From: Erpobdella octoculata
Lineage: Eukaryota > Annelida > Clitellata > Hirudinida > Erpobdellidae
Direction: 5' to 3'
Length of the DNA: 64,000 nucleotides
Assembly (NCBI GenBank): GCA_963978895.1
Contig: OZ022241.1
Coordinates: 26,516,073 to 26,580,072, forward strand
The translations under genes were made by a program, and so were the position numbers. Positions 36,886 to 49,190 of this stretch are shown piece by piece. Below the pieces are notes generated by a model. The model was given only the letters and a program-made list of their open reading frames with translations, was not told the origin of the DNA and did no database searches. The first letter of the stretch is position 1, and each line of letters begins with the position of its first letter.

Positions 36886-36927
36886 GGCTCCGAAGATGGA
36901 AAAGGATTTCCGAAACTGCAGTAAGCC
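36886..36927 (+). ncRNA. Hammerhead-ribozyme-like motif
   Basis: GGCTCCGAAGATGGAAAAGG followed by ATTTCCGAAACTGCAGTAAG and CC. It can be drawn as a type I hammerhead: stem I GGCU/AGCC; core C-C-G-A-A-G-A in place of CUGANGA; stem II GGAAA/UUUCC; GAAA; a minimal stem III C-UGCA-G; then UA before stem I. Penelope-like elements are known to carry hammerheads of this minimal type. Here one invariant core base is changed (U to C) and stem II has an extra U, so activity is doubtful. It is on the strand opposite the Penelope ORF, just beyond its 5' end. Confidence 0.45.
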
Positions 36928-37075
36928 TAATAAAACATCTAAAACAAGTCTCACGTCTTTCAACTACCGCAAAATCGAGGGCACCATAAAAAAAATTTAT
37001 AAACGCCAAGTGAGCCATAGTTTTCAACGGAGTGTGTTTAAAAGAAAATATAACGCCAAACTACGCTCGAAATAA

Positions 37076-37866
<791 letters not shown>

Positions 37867-40800
37867 ATGGAAATGTTTCAAAACATGCTTCAATTTCTGC
37901 GCTCAGTTAGGACTGCCGATTGGGACCTGAACTTGGCATCACTTCATTCATTCACAAAATACTTTTTTGCATTAGATCGACAGAACTACGCTCGAGTTAT
38001 CTCACTTTATTTGTCAGAAATGCAGAATCTACAAACTTCAGATCCAGGTATATGGCAACATTTCATAGATGGACAGTGGGTTGTAAACAAGAACGATGTG
38101 CCGTTTACTGCCCTGGGTGCTGATGAGGCACTTGAGCATAAAAATCGAAGGCTTAAAGTCCACGGTGGGATTGTTGGGATCACACTGAATGAAAATGCCA
38201 GAACTCGATTTTTTCTCAAAGATCCAGAATTGGCACGAATAGCAGCTGCAACCGAAAATATGATTGGTTTAGCTAATAGGAAGAAACACACACATCATGA
38301 CCTCTCTGTTTCCGTATGCAAGAGGCAAGATATCAACGTTGTGAAACTGAAAAATGCGTTTACTTCAACAATAAATCCATTCCACTGTGGAAACACGGAA
38401 TTGGTGCACATTGTCACCCAGCGTGTTTCTCCTCCTGATGTTCAAGCTGATATGTGTCGTCTCAAAGAAATCGGAGAGGAACAAATGTTTATGTTCATGA
38501 AGGAACGAATTCAAAGTAAAGATGTTAAATTCTGGTCAGCAATGAAGAAAATAAAACCTTGCAGTTCAGTTTTTAAAAAAAGTGAAAGTGCCGTGCAAAA
38601 TAAGGTGATTGAAATGAAAGCAGATATGTCACTTTTTTCAAGAATATTGATTGCTTCGAGATTTAGACCGGACATTGATCAATCAATCAAACAATCGGAA
38701 TTTATATAGCGCTATTTCCGTGGCGTTCAATAGCGCTCGGTCAGGAACTTATAAAACAGATGTGTTTTAAGTTTACGACGGAAAGCTGTAAGAGAAGTAG
38801 AGTTAGTAAGAGAAGCAGGAAGAGAGTTCCAGAGATAGGACCAGAACAAGGGAAAGAGCGTTTAGCAAAAGAGTGCACAACAGTGAAGATGCAAGAGTGA
38901 TTACGAGAAGAAGAACGAAGACCAGACTTAGAAGGGATTTGTATTAAGTTAGTTGAGTAGATAGGAGAAGTACAATTTTTTATTTTATACATTAGTAAGC
39001 AGATTTTAAAAATCACCCTATATCTAATAGGAGGCCAGTGAAGAAGAACAAGAGATGGAGAGATGTGAGAGGAGTAGGAGGTGCGAGAAACTAAGCGCGC
39101 AGCCGAGTTGAAGGCTTTAGAGAGAGGATAGAGGGTAGTGTCAGGAAGACCATAATATAGTGAATTTCAGTAGTCAATTCGAGACAGGACAAGAGAAGAG
39201 ACTAGAAGTTGCAGAGAAGGGTCATCCAGAAGTGGACGAAGCTGCTTAATACGGCGAATATGGAAGTAACAAGATTTAGTAACAGATGCAATTTGGGGGG
39301 TTAGAGACAAGTTGGAGTCTAAGAGAAAACCTAAGCTACGAATCAAAGGAGAAGGAAAAATGGAAAAAGAAGATGGTGGTGGCAAAACCATAGGAAGAGG
39401 ATTTAGAGGACTTATTGAAATAGATTAGTTCAAACTTGTCGGGATTAAGTTTGAGACACATAGAAGAACTCCAGGATATAATAGATTGAAGGCAGACAGC
39501 TATTTGATTAAGAACAGACTCAAGAGAAGAGTTAGAGAAAGTAGAATAGACATAAGAGTCATCAGCGTACATTTGACTATTGAGAGAGTGAGAAGATATA
39601 ATATGAGGAAGTTCAGAAGTATTGAGAATAAACAGTAAAGGACCAAGAATAGAGCCTGGAGGAATACCATAATTTGAAGATAAGGGAGTAGATTTAGAAG
39701 ATTCAATAGATACATAGGAAGATATACCAGATAGAAGAGATTTAACCCACAGGAGTGCTTCACTAGTTATATTAAAAGATTTATCAAGTACATCCAACAA
39801 CAGTGACTGATCAACTGTATCAAATGCAGATGAAAAAATTAAAACAAAGAAGAAGAGTAGAGAGGCCAGAGTCAGAAGAAACAATGAGGTCATTATGAAG
39901 CTTAAGTAGAACAGTTTCAGTAGAGTGGCCAGGTCTAAAGTCCAGCCTTAGCAAATATGAATTAACCGTACTTCCACGTTTTCTGTTTACCAAAGATGGA
40001 CACATGCATCATTGCCCTTCCAAGAGCAAGCTGATGGGAATTTTGGAAAAACTACCAAGTGACCGTTTTGAAGGTAACAATGACTTAGCCGTGGAAACAT
40101 TAAAAAATTCTTCAATTCAACCACAGACTCTGAAGACAGTTGCAATTGTGGATGGCATGGCGGAGCTACATTGTATGGGTAAACCAGTGCATTTAAAGAC
40201 ATGTCAAGATTTATCAGGGTATTTCTGTCACTGGATGGACAAAAAATTCAAAACGTATTATGAAGTTCATTTGGTGTTTAACTCATATATTACGGGCTCG
40301 TTGAAAACTGCAACAAGAGAATATCGCCAGAAAAAATCAGATCCGGTTCAATTTAAGATTATTTCATCAACCATCATAAGTAAAGTGACCATGGCCAAAC
40401 TTTTGGTACGTGAGAAAACCAAAGATGATTTGTGAAATTTTCTTGCTCACAAATTTGTAGTGTTTGGCATGAAGAACAACAGGAACTTTGTGGTTAGTTG
40501 GCAGAACAAAGCTCGTGCAAGTCATATGGACGTCTCCTGTTTAGCAAACACACAAGAAGAAGCCGACACCAAAATAATTCTACATGCGGTGCACCTTGCT
40601 GGAAGAGGAGCAAAAACTTTGCACATTTTCTCTCCAGACACTGACGTCATGGTCCTTGCAATACGAAGATTTCCATTTTTGCCATCGGATTCTGGACTAT
40701 TCACTGGCCCTGGCTTAAGTCGACACTATGTCAGTCTTGAACCAATTTACAAAGCATTGGGACCTCTCAAGGCATTAGCACTACCAGAATTACACTCTTT

Positions 40801-41360
40801 ATCAGAAGCAGATGTCACTGGATCTATTTCAAGTAAAAATAAGCTGACCTGGTGGAAAGCTTTCAATTCAAAAAGCATTGCTGTTCTCCAAGCCTTATCA
40901 GAACATGGCACTTCAGCAAGTGTATCACAATCAGTGCTGCATAAACTCGAAAAACTCGTATGTCAAGTATATGTGCCTAACAGTAAAATGACAGACATTG
41001 AAGATGTTGATTATTTACAAAAAAACAACATCAAGGCAAAAGTCTTCCACCAACAAAGAATTCGCTGCATCCAGCAATTTTAAGGGAAAACTTGCAAGCT
41101 ATGCAATGGAATCAAGACATTTGCCAACATCCACAACTTTCCTCACCTTCACTTCTATGATGGAAACAAGTCGGTGATCAATATGAGCCTGTGGGATGCA
41201 CAGAGTCTTGTGCCCCTCATGCTATCTTCAATCTGTGCAGATGTTCATGTGTTCAACGTAGATGTGCACCACCATCTGGCTGCAAAGCGAACAAACTGAA
41301 GTGTACAGAAATGTGCACATGTTGTGGAAATCTGGATCTATGCAAGAACGTTGATTGGTG
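37867..41360 (+). pseudogene. PIN/FEN1-like nuclease with CXC domain, copy 1 (split by a LINE)
   Basis: Three pieces belong to one protein. Piece 1 (37,867-38,676) reads RTADWDLNLASLHSFTKYFF, ADEALEHKNRRLKVHGGIVG, matching the N-terminal region of a large uncharacterised family I know from cnidarians, sponges, molluscs and fish. A LINE then interrupts. Piece 2 (about 39,945-40,432) reads ELTVLPRFLFTKDGHMHHCP, AIVDGMAELHCMGKPVHLKT and ends at a TGA (40,433-40,435). Piece 3 (to 41,083) has EEADTKIILHAVHLAGRGAK (40,556 on) and FSPDTDVMVLAIRRFP, acidic motifs like those of PIN/FEN1-type nucleases, then ALGPLKALALPELHSLSEAD. After a frameshift, 41,233-41,360 encodes a cysteine cluster (LCRCSCVQRRC ... 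CTEMCTCC) of the tesmin/TSO1-like CXC kind. Nuclease function is inference. The 5' end is probably missing. Confidence 0.75.
38680..39944 (-). mobile_element. CR1/L2-type LINE fragment inserted in the PIN/CXC gene
   Basis: Minus strand: RT motif A region SSAFDTVDQSLLLDVL, motif B GIPPGSILGPLLFILNTSEL, motif C SQMYADDSYVYS (39,893-39,336), then the thumb region LIRSLGFLLDSNLSLTPQIA and, in other frames, the C-terminus LMYKIKNCTSPIYSTNLIQI / HSFAKRSF (39,016-38,741). The 3' end is a short ATTGATTGATT-type tail at 38,680-38,700. The host gene reads RFRPDID before and LSKYELTVLPRF after the insert. It lacks the 5' half, as usual for LINEs, and has frameshifts. A sister fragment is at 57,695-58,430. 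Confidence 0.85.
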
Positions 41361-42264
41361 AAACACGTGTTTTTTTTATTTTTAAGAAGAATCTAGATAC
41401 CAAATTTTAAAAATTTCTCATTTTTGGTTTTTGAAATATGCCTTGTTTTAGAAAAAAAATTTCTTTTAAAACTTTTACATTTTTAGATTTTTTAACCCAC
41501 ATTTGAGGTCCTGGAAACCAACTATTCAAAAATTGGTAAAACATGTATATCTTTATTTTTTGATTAAATACTGAATACTAATTTTTACATCAGTAGCACT
41601 TACAGTTTTTAAGTAGCAGTTATTCTAAAAAAAACAAATAACTTTATTTTCCACTCCACATTTGAGGTCCTGGAAACCAAATTAAAAAACAATGGTGAAA
41701 CACTTATATCATTTTTTTGAGTAGATAATAAATATTAATTTTTACATCTGTAGCATGATTTACAGTTTTTGAGTAGCTGTTACTTTAAAAAACAAATAAC
41801 CCTATTTTCCACCCCATATTTGAGGTCCTGGAAACCTAATTTTTAAAAATGGTGAAACACGTATATCATTATCTTTTTAGAAGATACTAATTATTAATTT
41901 TTACATTTGTAGCATTAACAGTTTCTGAGTAGCTGTTACTTTAAAAAACAAATAATCTTATTTTCCAGCCTACATTTGAGGTCTCGGTAACCAAATTTTC
42001 AAAAAATGGAGAAACACATATTTTCTTATTTTTTAAGAAGAATCTAGATACTAAATTTCAAAAGCTCTTCGTTTTTGGTTTTCGAGATATACGTGTTTGT
42101 AGAAAAACATTTGTTTTCCAGTTTCATCCTCTCAGAAGCAAAATTTTAAAAAATCCTTTCTTAGTGGGTGCTTACGCTATAAAAGCAATATAAGTTCCAA
42201 ATTTCACGTTCCTAGGACGAGGCGTTTGAGCTCGCGGTTGATTATCAGTCAGTCAGGACATGTT

Positions 42265-42268
<4 letters not shown>
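41356..42268 (-). mobile_element. Family A, copy 3 (truncated)
   Basis: Minus-strand copy beginning at ACATGTCCTGACTGACTGAT next to the TA tract (42,268) and breaking off at the last codon of PIN/CXC copy 1. It contains about four tandem units (AATTTGGTTTCCAGGACC...). Confidence 0.8.

Positions 42269-42356
<88 letters not shown>
42269..42356. repeat. (TA)n microsatellite
   Basis: About 90 bp of TA between two family A copies in the same orientation. Confidence 0.95.
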
Positions 42357-42359
<3 letters not shown>

Positions 42360-43590
42360 TAGCATTTCCGTCGCGGCTTCGTTCACTTGAGAAAGAGACT
42401 ACGCATCCACAGTAGCGTACTGCACGGGGCTATTTTTTACGGCCCGACTCGGTCCGGTCCGTCGACAACTTGGCCCGGCCCGCTTCATAAGCCAAAATTT
42501 CAGGCCCAGCACGGCCCATCTTTTTACAGGTCTACAATTTCTATATACTTGTCGTAAAAATCCATAGTGTCCTGCCTGGATTTTTTAGACCCGGTCCGGC
42601 TTATTTCATAGACAGACAATTTTAGGCCTGGCTTGTAATTTAGGCTCGAACTGCCCCGTTGCATAAGCACAAAAGTCAAGGCCTGCACTCAACCAGTTTT
42701 AACGGACACAAAACCGTTACTTGAAAGCTAATTTTTCGAAAAAATAATGAAACACGTATCTTATAATTTTGTAAAAAAAAGCCTTAATAGTGAGTTTTAA
42801 TGTATTTACATTTTCAGTTATCGAGTTTTCAAGCAAATATGTTTCTTTTCTCCGCTTTACATTTGTAGTCCTGGAAGCCGGAACAAAAATTTTTTTATAA
42901 AACATTTGTCACTTTATCTTCTAAGTAGTATTTAGTTATTAATTTGTATATTTGTATTATTTTCAGTTACAGAGTCGCAGTTATTTAAAAAAAATATAAC
43001 CCTATTTCCCCTCCACATTTGAAGTCCTTCAAACCAAATTTTCAAACATTAATAAAGCATGTAATTTGTTATTTTGTAAAAATAATTTAGGTACTAAATT
43101 GCCACATTTTAACATTTTTAGTTTTTGGAGTGTTTAATCAAATTCTTATTTCCATCCCACCTTTGAGGTCCTGGAAACCAAATTATCAAAAATATATTTT
43201 TATTTATTGAGTAGATACTAAATACTAGTTTTTACATCTGTAGCACTTACAGTTTTTGAGTAGCAGTAATTTAAAAAAAAAACAAATAACGCTATTTTCA
43301 ACCCCACATTTGAGGTCCTGAAAACAAATTTAAAAAAAATGATGAAACACGTATTTTTTCAATTTTAAGAAGAATCTAGATACCAAATTTCAAAAGTCCT
43401 TCTCTTTTGGTTTTCGAGATATACGTTGTTTTAGAAAAACATTTGTTTTCCAGTTTCATCCTCTCAGGAGCAAAATTTTCAAAAATCCTTTTTAGGTGGG
43501 TGTATTATAAGTTCCAAATTTCACTTTTCTAGGATGAGGCGTTTGAGCTCGGCGTTGATTATCAGTCAGTCAGGACATGTTCTTTCATAT
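42357..43590 (-). mobile_element. Family A, copy 4 (near full length)
   Basis: In sense (minus) orientation it runs from GAACATGTCCTGACTGACTG at 43,585 through about five tandem units and a GGCCCG-rich block to GCGACGGAAATGCTAGTC at 42,358. Both described ends are present, which makes it the best minus-strand example of the whole repeat. Confidence 0.85.
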
Positions 43591-43924
43591 ATATAGATGA
43601 CCAAAAAACGCTGAAAATCGATATTTGAACTTTTTTTTACCAAAAAATAAAACAGCAGCTGACATATAAACATAATAAAAAAATCACATTAATCAATAAA
43701 TGAAGCAATTACTAAGGCGTATTCTATTTCCACAAACCCACTTTTTGGATGCTTTAACAAGGCTGAACTGATGTTGCGATTCATGATCTTAAAATGAAAT
43801 ATCTTTGTGAAACTAAATTGTACTATTAAATGGTTGTTTTCATATTATGTTTTTTGTTTAAATTGTCTTTAAAAATGTATCAGTTAATTTTTTTTTAATT
43901 TTGTGCTAATGCTTTTCTAGGATT

Positions 43925-44508
43925 TGTGATTTGGTAAATTATATTAATGTGCACTACACCAAACATGTAATTAAATTGCATTTGTCGTGCCGCATGGCTC
44001 TGCAAAGAAGCAATGCTATGGATGATGAGGTGTGCAGAGCTGGTTCTAGCCTGTTGGTCAGTCTGTATGGCGGGAAAGTAGGAGAAAGATTGGTTGATTT
44101 ACGGTATGAGTCATGTTTCAAATTGGCTCTGTCGTCGTTTTCAACCAGAAAGGCTGCCACTATAAGAATGTGCTGCTCACCTGCATGTCAGTTGAAAGCT
44201 GCTTAAACCCCGTTAAAATTGTGGGTGACATTGCACCTCAGTCAGTCCTGAAGTTTGTTCGATGCAATTGTAATGAAAACTGCTCATCCAAGTTGTGTTC
44301 ATGTCTGCGAAACAATATGCACTGTGTTTCTGCGTGCGGAAATTGTCATGGAACGGATTGCTCAAATGGCGGTGTAACAGCAGATGAAACAAATATTATA
44401 AGCAGTGACAGTGAAGAAGAATCTTGTGGCACAGAACATGTGGTTGAGAGCAATGATCCACATTTTTTTTATGAAAACATTGATTTCTTCTATGAGGAAG
44501 AAATTTAA
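43925..44508 (+). pseudogene. PIN/CXC protein, copy 2: C-terminal part only
   Basis: The 5' boundary is TTTTCTAG|GATTTG, which looks like a splice acceptor after a pyrimidine-rich run. The first frame (to 44,206) reads DDEVCRAGSSLLVSLYGGKV and GERLVDLRYESCFKLALSSF, which resembles the helical region between PIN and CXC in this family. It then shifts frame, and 44,210-44,508 reads GDIAPQSVLKFVRCNCNENC, SSKLCSCLRNNMHCVSACGN, CHGTDCSNGG (44,263-44,364), a tesmin/TSO1-like CXC cluster. An acidic tail follows (DSEEESCGTE ... FFYEEEI). The nuclease part is not present upstream. It may be a terminal exon of a once-spliced gene or a truncated duplicate. Confidence 0.7.
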
Positions 44509-44934
44509 TGTTTCTTGCTGCTTTCGAACTTAGACAGCAATTTTAGTTTTTGACGTTTTGATTGTAGTTATTTGATATTCTAGTCTGATTTTCACTATTT
44601 TTTCGTGATCTCACTGAAAGCATTTATCAGTTGTGGTTATAGTATCATTCAAACTGAAGATCTGAATGTTTGATAACAGCTTCATTTATGCTGGCTTACT
44701 TTTGGTTTTTGAAATTTTGAGGGCAAACGAGCTAGCCAATTAGTCCTAAATGAAGAATCGAACAGTTGCAGTTAAACCGGACTCGGAATTCAATTAAACA
44801 TACCACCACCTAACAGTTGCGGTTAAACCGGGCTGGAGGGTAAACTAACTAGTCATTTGTGTCATATGTGTTTTATATTTTATGTATGTGTTTTAATTTT
44901 TTTAAAGCTAGTTGTGAGTACATGGTAAATTTAA

Positions 44935-45162
44935 ACATAATATTGTTTATAATGAGTTGTAAATATGTCATTTTGTATATATATGAACATATAAATAAGT
45001 TGATCCTTTTCCCAATACGTTTCCACGCATTTCAGTAAATCAGATAGTGTATATATTTAGTATGTGCACATTGTGCATGTGTGGCCACGTTTCTTGGTAA
45101 TTGCTGTGTTTGTCAAATATAATTTTGTTCAGAATGTGTTGTAAGTTGTAAATATATCATTT

Positions 45163-45222
<60 letters not shown>

Positions 45223-45510
45223 CAAGTCAACATGTTTATGCTTTTCTTAATAAGTTTTCATGCATTGCAGCAAACCTGGATATGTGTATATTTGGTATGT
45301 GCATCTATGGAAACGTTTCATGATGTGTGTTCTGTTTGTGAAGCATAATCTTGTTCATAATGTGTTGTAAGTATGTCACTTTGTATATATATGAACATGT
45401 TGATGTGTTTATGATTTTCTTAATGTGTTTCCAAATATTCCAGCAAACCTAGAGGTGTGTGTATATTTAGATGTAAATATATACATATGCTGATACGTTT
45501 CTTGTTTGTA
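44935..45510 (+). repeat. Three tandem copies of a 190-230 bp unit
   Basis: Each unit has TTGTT-ATAATG-GTTGTAA, GTCA-TTTGTATATATATGAA, then ATACGTTTCCA-GCATT-CAG and a TATATTTAGTATGTGCA-like end. The second copy carries an expanded (TA)n at 45,166-45,219. They follow PIN/CXC copy 2 and could be its duplicated 3' untranslated region (inference). Confidence 0.7.
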
Positions 45511-45519
45511 TGTTGTTTG

Positions 45520-46140
45520 TATATTAGGTGGTGAGTACGAGTCAGCCTTCACGTGGCACTTCCTGTGATTAACCAGGCATTAGGCAATAAATTAGGCAAC
45601 CAGGTGAAACCAATGACTCAAAATATCAATATTTTCCAATTTATAGAAATGATTATTCACAATATGCTGGATGTTTACAATCATAATGTCTTGCAATTTC
45701 CAGGGCAGGAAATAAAAATTGTTATTTTTAGTGTTTCTGTTGTTTTTCTGTTTTTTTATTATATGTTGAAATTGGAAATTATTTATGGATGTATGTGAAT
45801 AATCATATTCTGGAACTAGTTTGTATTTGGTTGTTGTTCATAGGTTCAATTTTGGCAGTAATGACTTTTGAAAACCATAAAAAGCCATTTTCCAAAATGG
45901 CTGATATCGCAAAATTCATAATCGAGATCCAATTATACCAGTGGATCTATGTACTACTGGACTAGCTTTAAAAGGCCCTCATTACCAATGTCATCCCACC
46001 CATGGGAAGAAGGATCTATAAATTTCTGTGGGTTTTCAACTTTTTCTTCAAAAATTTTATTAAAATTTTTTTTTTGAAAATTATTCAAGTAACACTGCTT
46101 TAAGACTATTTAGCAGGATTTTTTCACGGTTAAATTTATT
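45520..46140. other. Unassigned sequence after the tandem repeats
   Basis: An 81-codon frame (45,553-45,798) is AT-driven with a hydrophobic end; I do not support it as a gene. AAAATGGCTGATATCGCAAA at about 45,895 and CCCATGGGAAGAAGGATCTA at 46,001 resemble dispersed repeat sequence. Confidence 0.4.
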
Positions 46141-46152
46141 TCTTGCTGACTA

Positions 46153-46585
46153 CTAGGCAGCCTAGTAGACCGGAGATCCAAAACGAAGAACTGAGAGTTA
46201 CAACCGTATAGTAACTTAATCAAATATTTTTTAATAGAAAAAAAAAATTTATGTACAAAATAAATTTTTAACTTTATAAAAATTAAATTTTTTTTTATAA
46301 AACTTCAGTTGACATTGAATTTTATTTACGTAGTCTCTAGTTCGATGGTCTATTTATGTCTATTTAACGTCGCCTATGTTATCGGTAAATTAGAATTGTA
46401 TATTTTTTATGTCGGATATCGCGTTAAATTAAAATAAAGCTCATATCAACTACTTTTAGCTATAAAAAATAAATTAATACAAATAATGAATATTCATGTA
46501 ACCAAAAAGACTCTAAATCGTTTTTCAGAGGCTATCTTGGCATCTCACTCAAAACCTGCTCATCTCCGATATACTATTCTATACA
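46153..46585 (+). mobile_element. Second copy of the 5.2-kb interspersed element (empty site)
   Basis: GGCAGCCTAGTAGACCGGAG, then ACGAAGAACTGAGAGTTACA, to CTCATCTCCGATATACTATT. It matches 5,231-5,541 and 7,069-7,262 but reads straight through GCTCATATCAACTACTTTTA, where the first copy has the 1.5-kb TIR transposon. It therefore gives the pre-insertion state. Confidence 0.85.
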
Positions 46586-46964
46586 TATTTATTCAACGAA
46601 GCTAGAAACGAAGTCAGAAATCCTACATTTCATCTTTGCGAACTTAAAACTTAAACAAAAACTATTTTTCAAACCTTTCAACATGAATTTGAGGCTCACA
46701 TTAAATTATTTAGGCAGTAACAAGGTTGTTCAGCCAAACGCCTTACGGCAGTGTTGCTAAATATAGCCCTGGCGGCAAATAAATTTTGCTGAAAAACTGC
46801 ATTAATTAAGTATTTACAAATAAAATGACTGTTTTGCTCCTTTATATTGTTTATTAAAGCAATTACTAACAGCAGAATTTGGCATTTTTACACTTCTAAA
46901 AATATTCCGTAAATAGCGTCAAGTAGGTAGGCGGAGCCTAGGAGTTCCAAAATGGCGAGCAGCG

Positions 46965-47255
46965 GCGACTCCCAGGCATCAAAAGGCCGGAGAGGTTTCT
47001 TCTTCTCTGCTCCAACTGCCTGGAACAACTTGCGAACTCAACTTCGAAGCTGTGAAAGCTCCCTCCATACTTTCAAAGCATCTTTGAAAACTGTACTTTT
47101 TCGATAATTAATTATTTTTTACTGTTATTTTATTTTCATTTTATTTTTATTTTTTTAATTTTTTATCTAACGAATGGCGCAGCGCATTTGTGAAGCGCCT
47201 GGTCTTGAATTTGCGCGATACAAATAAACAGAGAATAGAATAGAATAGAATGGTT
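46965..47255 (+). mobile_element. LINE (L2/CR1-like) 3' end
   Basis: The frame RRGFFFSAPTAWNNLRTQLR, then SCESSLHTFKASLKTVLFR and a stop, is the typical last stretch of L2/CR1-group polymerases. It is followed by a 3' UTR and a short (GAATA)n tail (GAGAATAGAATAGAATAGAA). Strongly 5'-truncated. Confidence 0.75.
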
Positions 47256-47724
47256 ATGCGCTATCCAGTTATATATAGAGATCAGTGGTATTTAATTAAA
47301 ACTAGACGATTAGGAAACAAATATTATCTTGCGGTAAATCGGTTAGCAACCGTTAGCCTTAAGCGTCATTGGCTCTGGTAATTTAAATTAAAAACAACGG
47401 TGTCTGCTCGCTCAGGAATATAATTAACCCAGGAATGCTTTATTCGTTATTAAGCTAATTAAATTACATTGAATTTTAGCTTTAAAAGTTAGAATGAATA
47501 AATTTTTTAAAAATCTCAAAAAATGAAGATAAAGGTGAAGGGATGAATAATAATGGTCAGAAATTAAAGACAATTAAGCAATCCGGTTCGTGCAAATGTA
47601 GATATAATAAAGATTATATCTGATTTGGTTTCATTGTGTCAGAAAGAGAATTTGCTTTTATATTGTCTGATTTGTTCAACAACGCTTTCAAACGAAGCAA
47701 TGTTACCAAGTAAGCCCGAGCGTC
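47256..47724. other. Non-coding stretch
   Basis: AT-rich sequence with nothing I recognise. Confidence 0.4.
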
Positions 47725-48307
47725 GGTAATGTCTCGAAAACCCCGAGGTCCATTAATCCTGAGGTCCGCTAATCCCGAAGTCTGTAATGGGCTAAGTAAA
47801 CGGGCGTCCAACATTTACCTAGTACTAGTTTAAATATGTTGTAATAAAAACAGTTAATTTAACGATCTGAAGACGTTCAGTAAACGATTGTGGTTTTTTG
47901 TGCGCGCATGTGACGTAGCATGTCGATAACTTTTGCAGGTATAAATAAGTAATGGAAAGCTGTTTTTTGTGGCGATTGCATGACGACAGGCAACGGCGTC
48001 TGCATTTACGGGGCTTAAATGGTATGTAAAATTGGCTGAAACTTCATGCTTACTTACTCCGAAGGGATTTTATACATGCGATTGCTGAGGTTGGGTCGTT
48101 ACTTAAATATGGTACACTAGCCGGTAGAATAGAATGGCAAGTGTTACACAATCACATAAATCAAATAAAACACATGTTTTTATTGATCTCTTTGGCAACA
48201 TTTTCACAGTCAGCCCATTATTTATCAGTAGAATGAGCAGATAATAGAGCGCATCCCAGCGTTTGATTTTCATGCTAAATCGGGTATTAACAGACCCCGG
48301 GATTTAT

Positions 48308-48534
48308 CAAAGATATCTTAATATAACAATTAGATCCACAACCTACTCTACTAGGCCTAGACAGTTCAGCCAATTACGACATAGTAACATCAAACTTTGT
48401 AGAAGTATGATATAACTACTATGCTTTTGTAGTTTGTTACATCTATTTATTTATAATTATAATATAAGAAGCGATAAAACATTAGGCCTAATAGAGTAGG
48501 TTGTGGATCCAGTTGTTATATCAAGATATCTTTG
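48308..48534. mobile_element. 227-bp MITE with 8-bp target duplication
   Basis: The ends CAAAGATATCTTAATATAAC and its near-complement GTTATATCAAGATATCTTTG continue as inverted repeats for more than 40 bp (GATCCACAACCTACTCTA). GGATTTAT is duplicated at 48,300-48,307 and 48,535-48,542. The length of the duplication suggests a hAT-type MITE. It landed inside a CCTCGGGATTTATGAA unit of the foldback arm. Confidence 0.85.
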
Positions 48535-48629
48535 GGATTTATGAACTTCGAGATTAACGGACCTCGAGATTTATGAACCTCGGTAATAACGGACCTCGGG
48601 ATTTATGAACCTCGGGATTAATGATATAC

Positions 48630-49190
48630 AATCCGAGCGTCATCTGACGAAAATCCACCCAGAACATAAAGACGGGCCAAGAGAACACTTTGAGAAGCTT
48701 CGATCAAACATACAAGAGCAATTGAAAAAGATGAAACTATTTTGTTGGATCCCAGAAAAAGCCCAGATTGCGAAAGTTTTTCCACAACAACGGCTTCTGT
48801 ACAATAACGCCAGTAATTCAAAAGACGCCAAAAAAATTGTCTGCATCATATACTGAATACTTTCCTTTGCTTGAAACGAAAGAGTATGAGTGGGGTGTCA
48901 ATCCATTTGTAAACTACGAAAGTACATGTCTCAATGGCAGAAAAAGAAAATTTCAACGATCTTAAGAACGATCTGGTTCACAAACAAATTTAAAAAACAA
49001 GAGCTATCAGCTTTTTGGGTCTCAATTCGTAGCGAACATCCTCACTTGAGTAACAAAGCAATCGAGGCTTTGTTATCGTTTGGATCGTCTTATCTTTGCG
49101 AACCTGGATTTTTGCGTCTGATAGAAATTAAATCAAAATGAGAACGACTGCAGATTGTGGATGATGAAATGCGTGTCTGCTTGTCGAATC
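48630..49190 (+). pseudogene. hAT transposase relic (ZBED-type), N- and C-terminal pieces
   Basis: The first piece (from about 48,640) reads RHLTKIHPEHKDGPREHFEK, the end of a BED finger and following helix as in ZBED5/SCAND3-like proteins. The last piece (48,985-49,190) reads FWVSIRSEHPHLSNKAIEAL, LSFGSSYLCEPGFLRLIEIK, the hATC dimerisation region in which W/C-S-Y-L-CE-GFS is typical; the frame has a TGA at 49,139-49,141 and then ERLQIVDDEMRVCLS. The catalytic middle is deleted. It probably represents the transposase of this or a related element, reduced to two ends. Confidence 0.7.
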
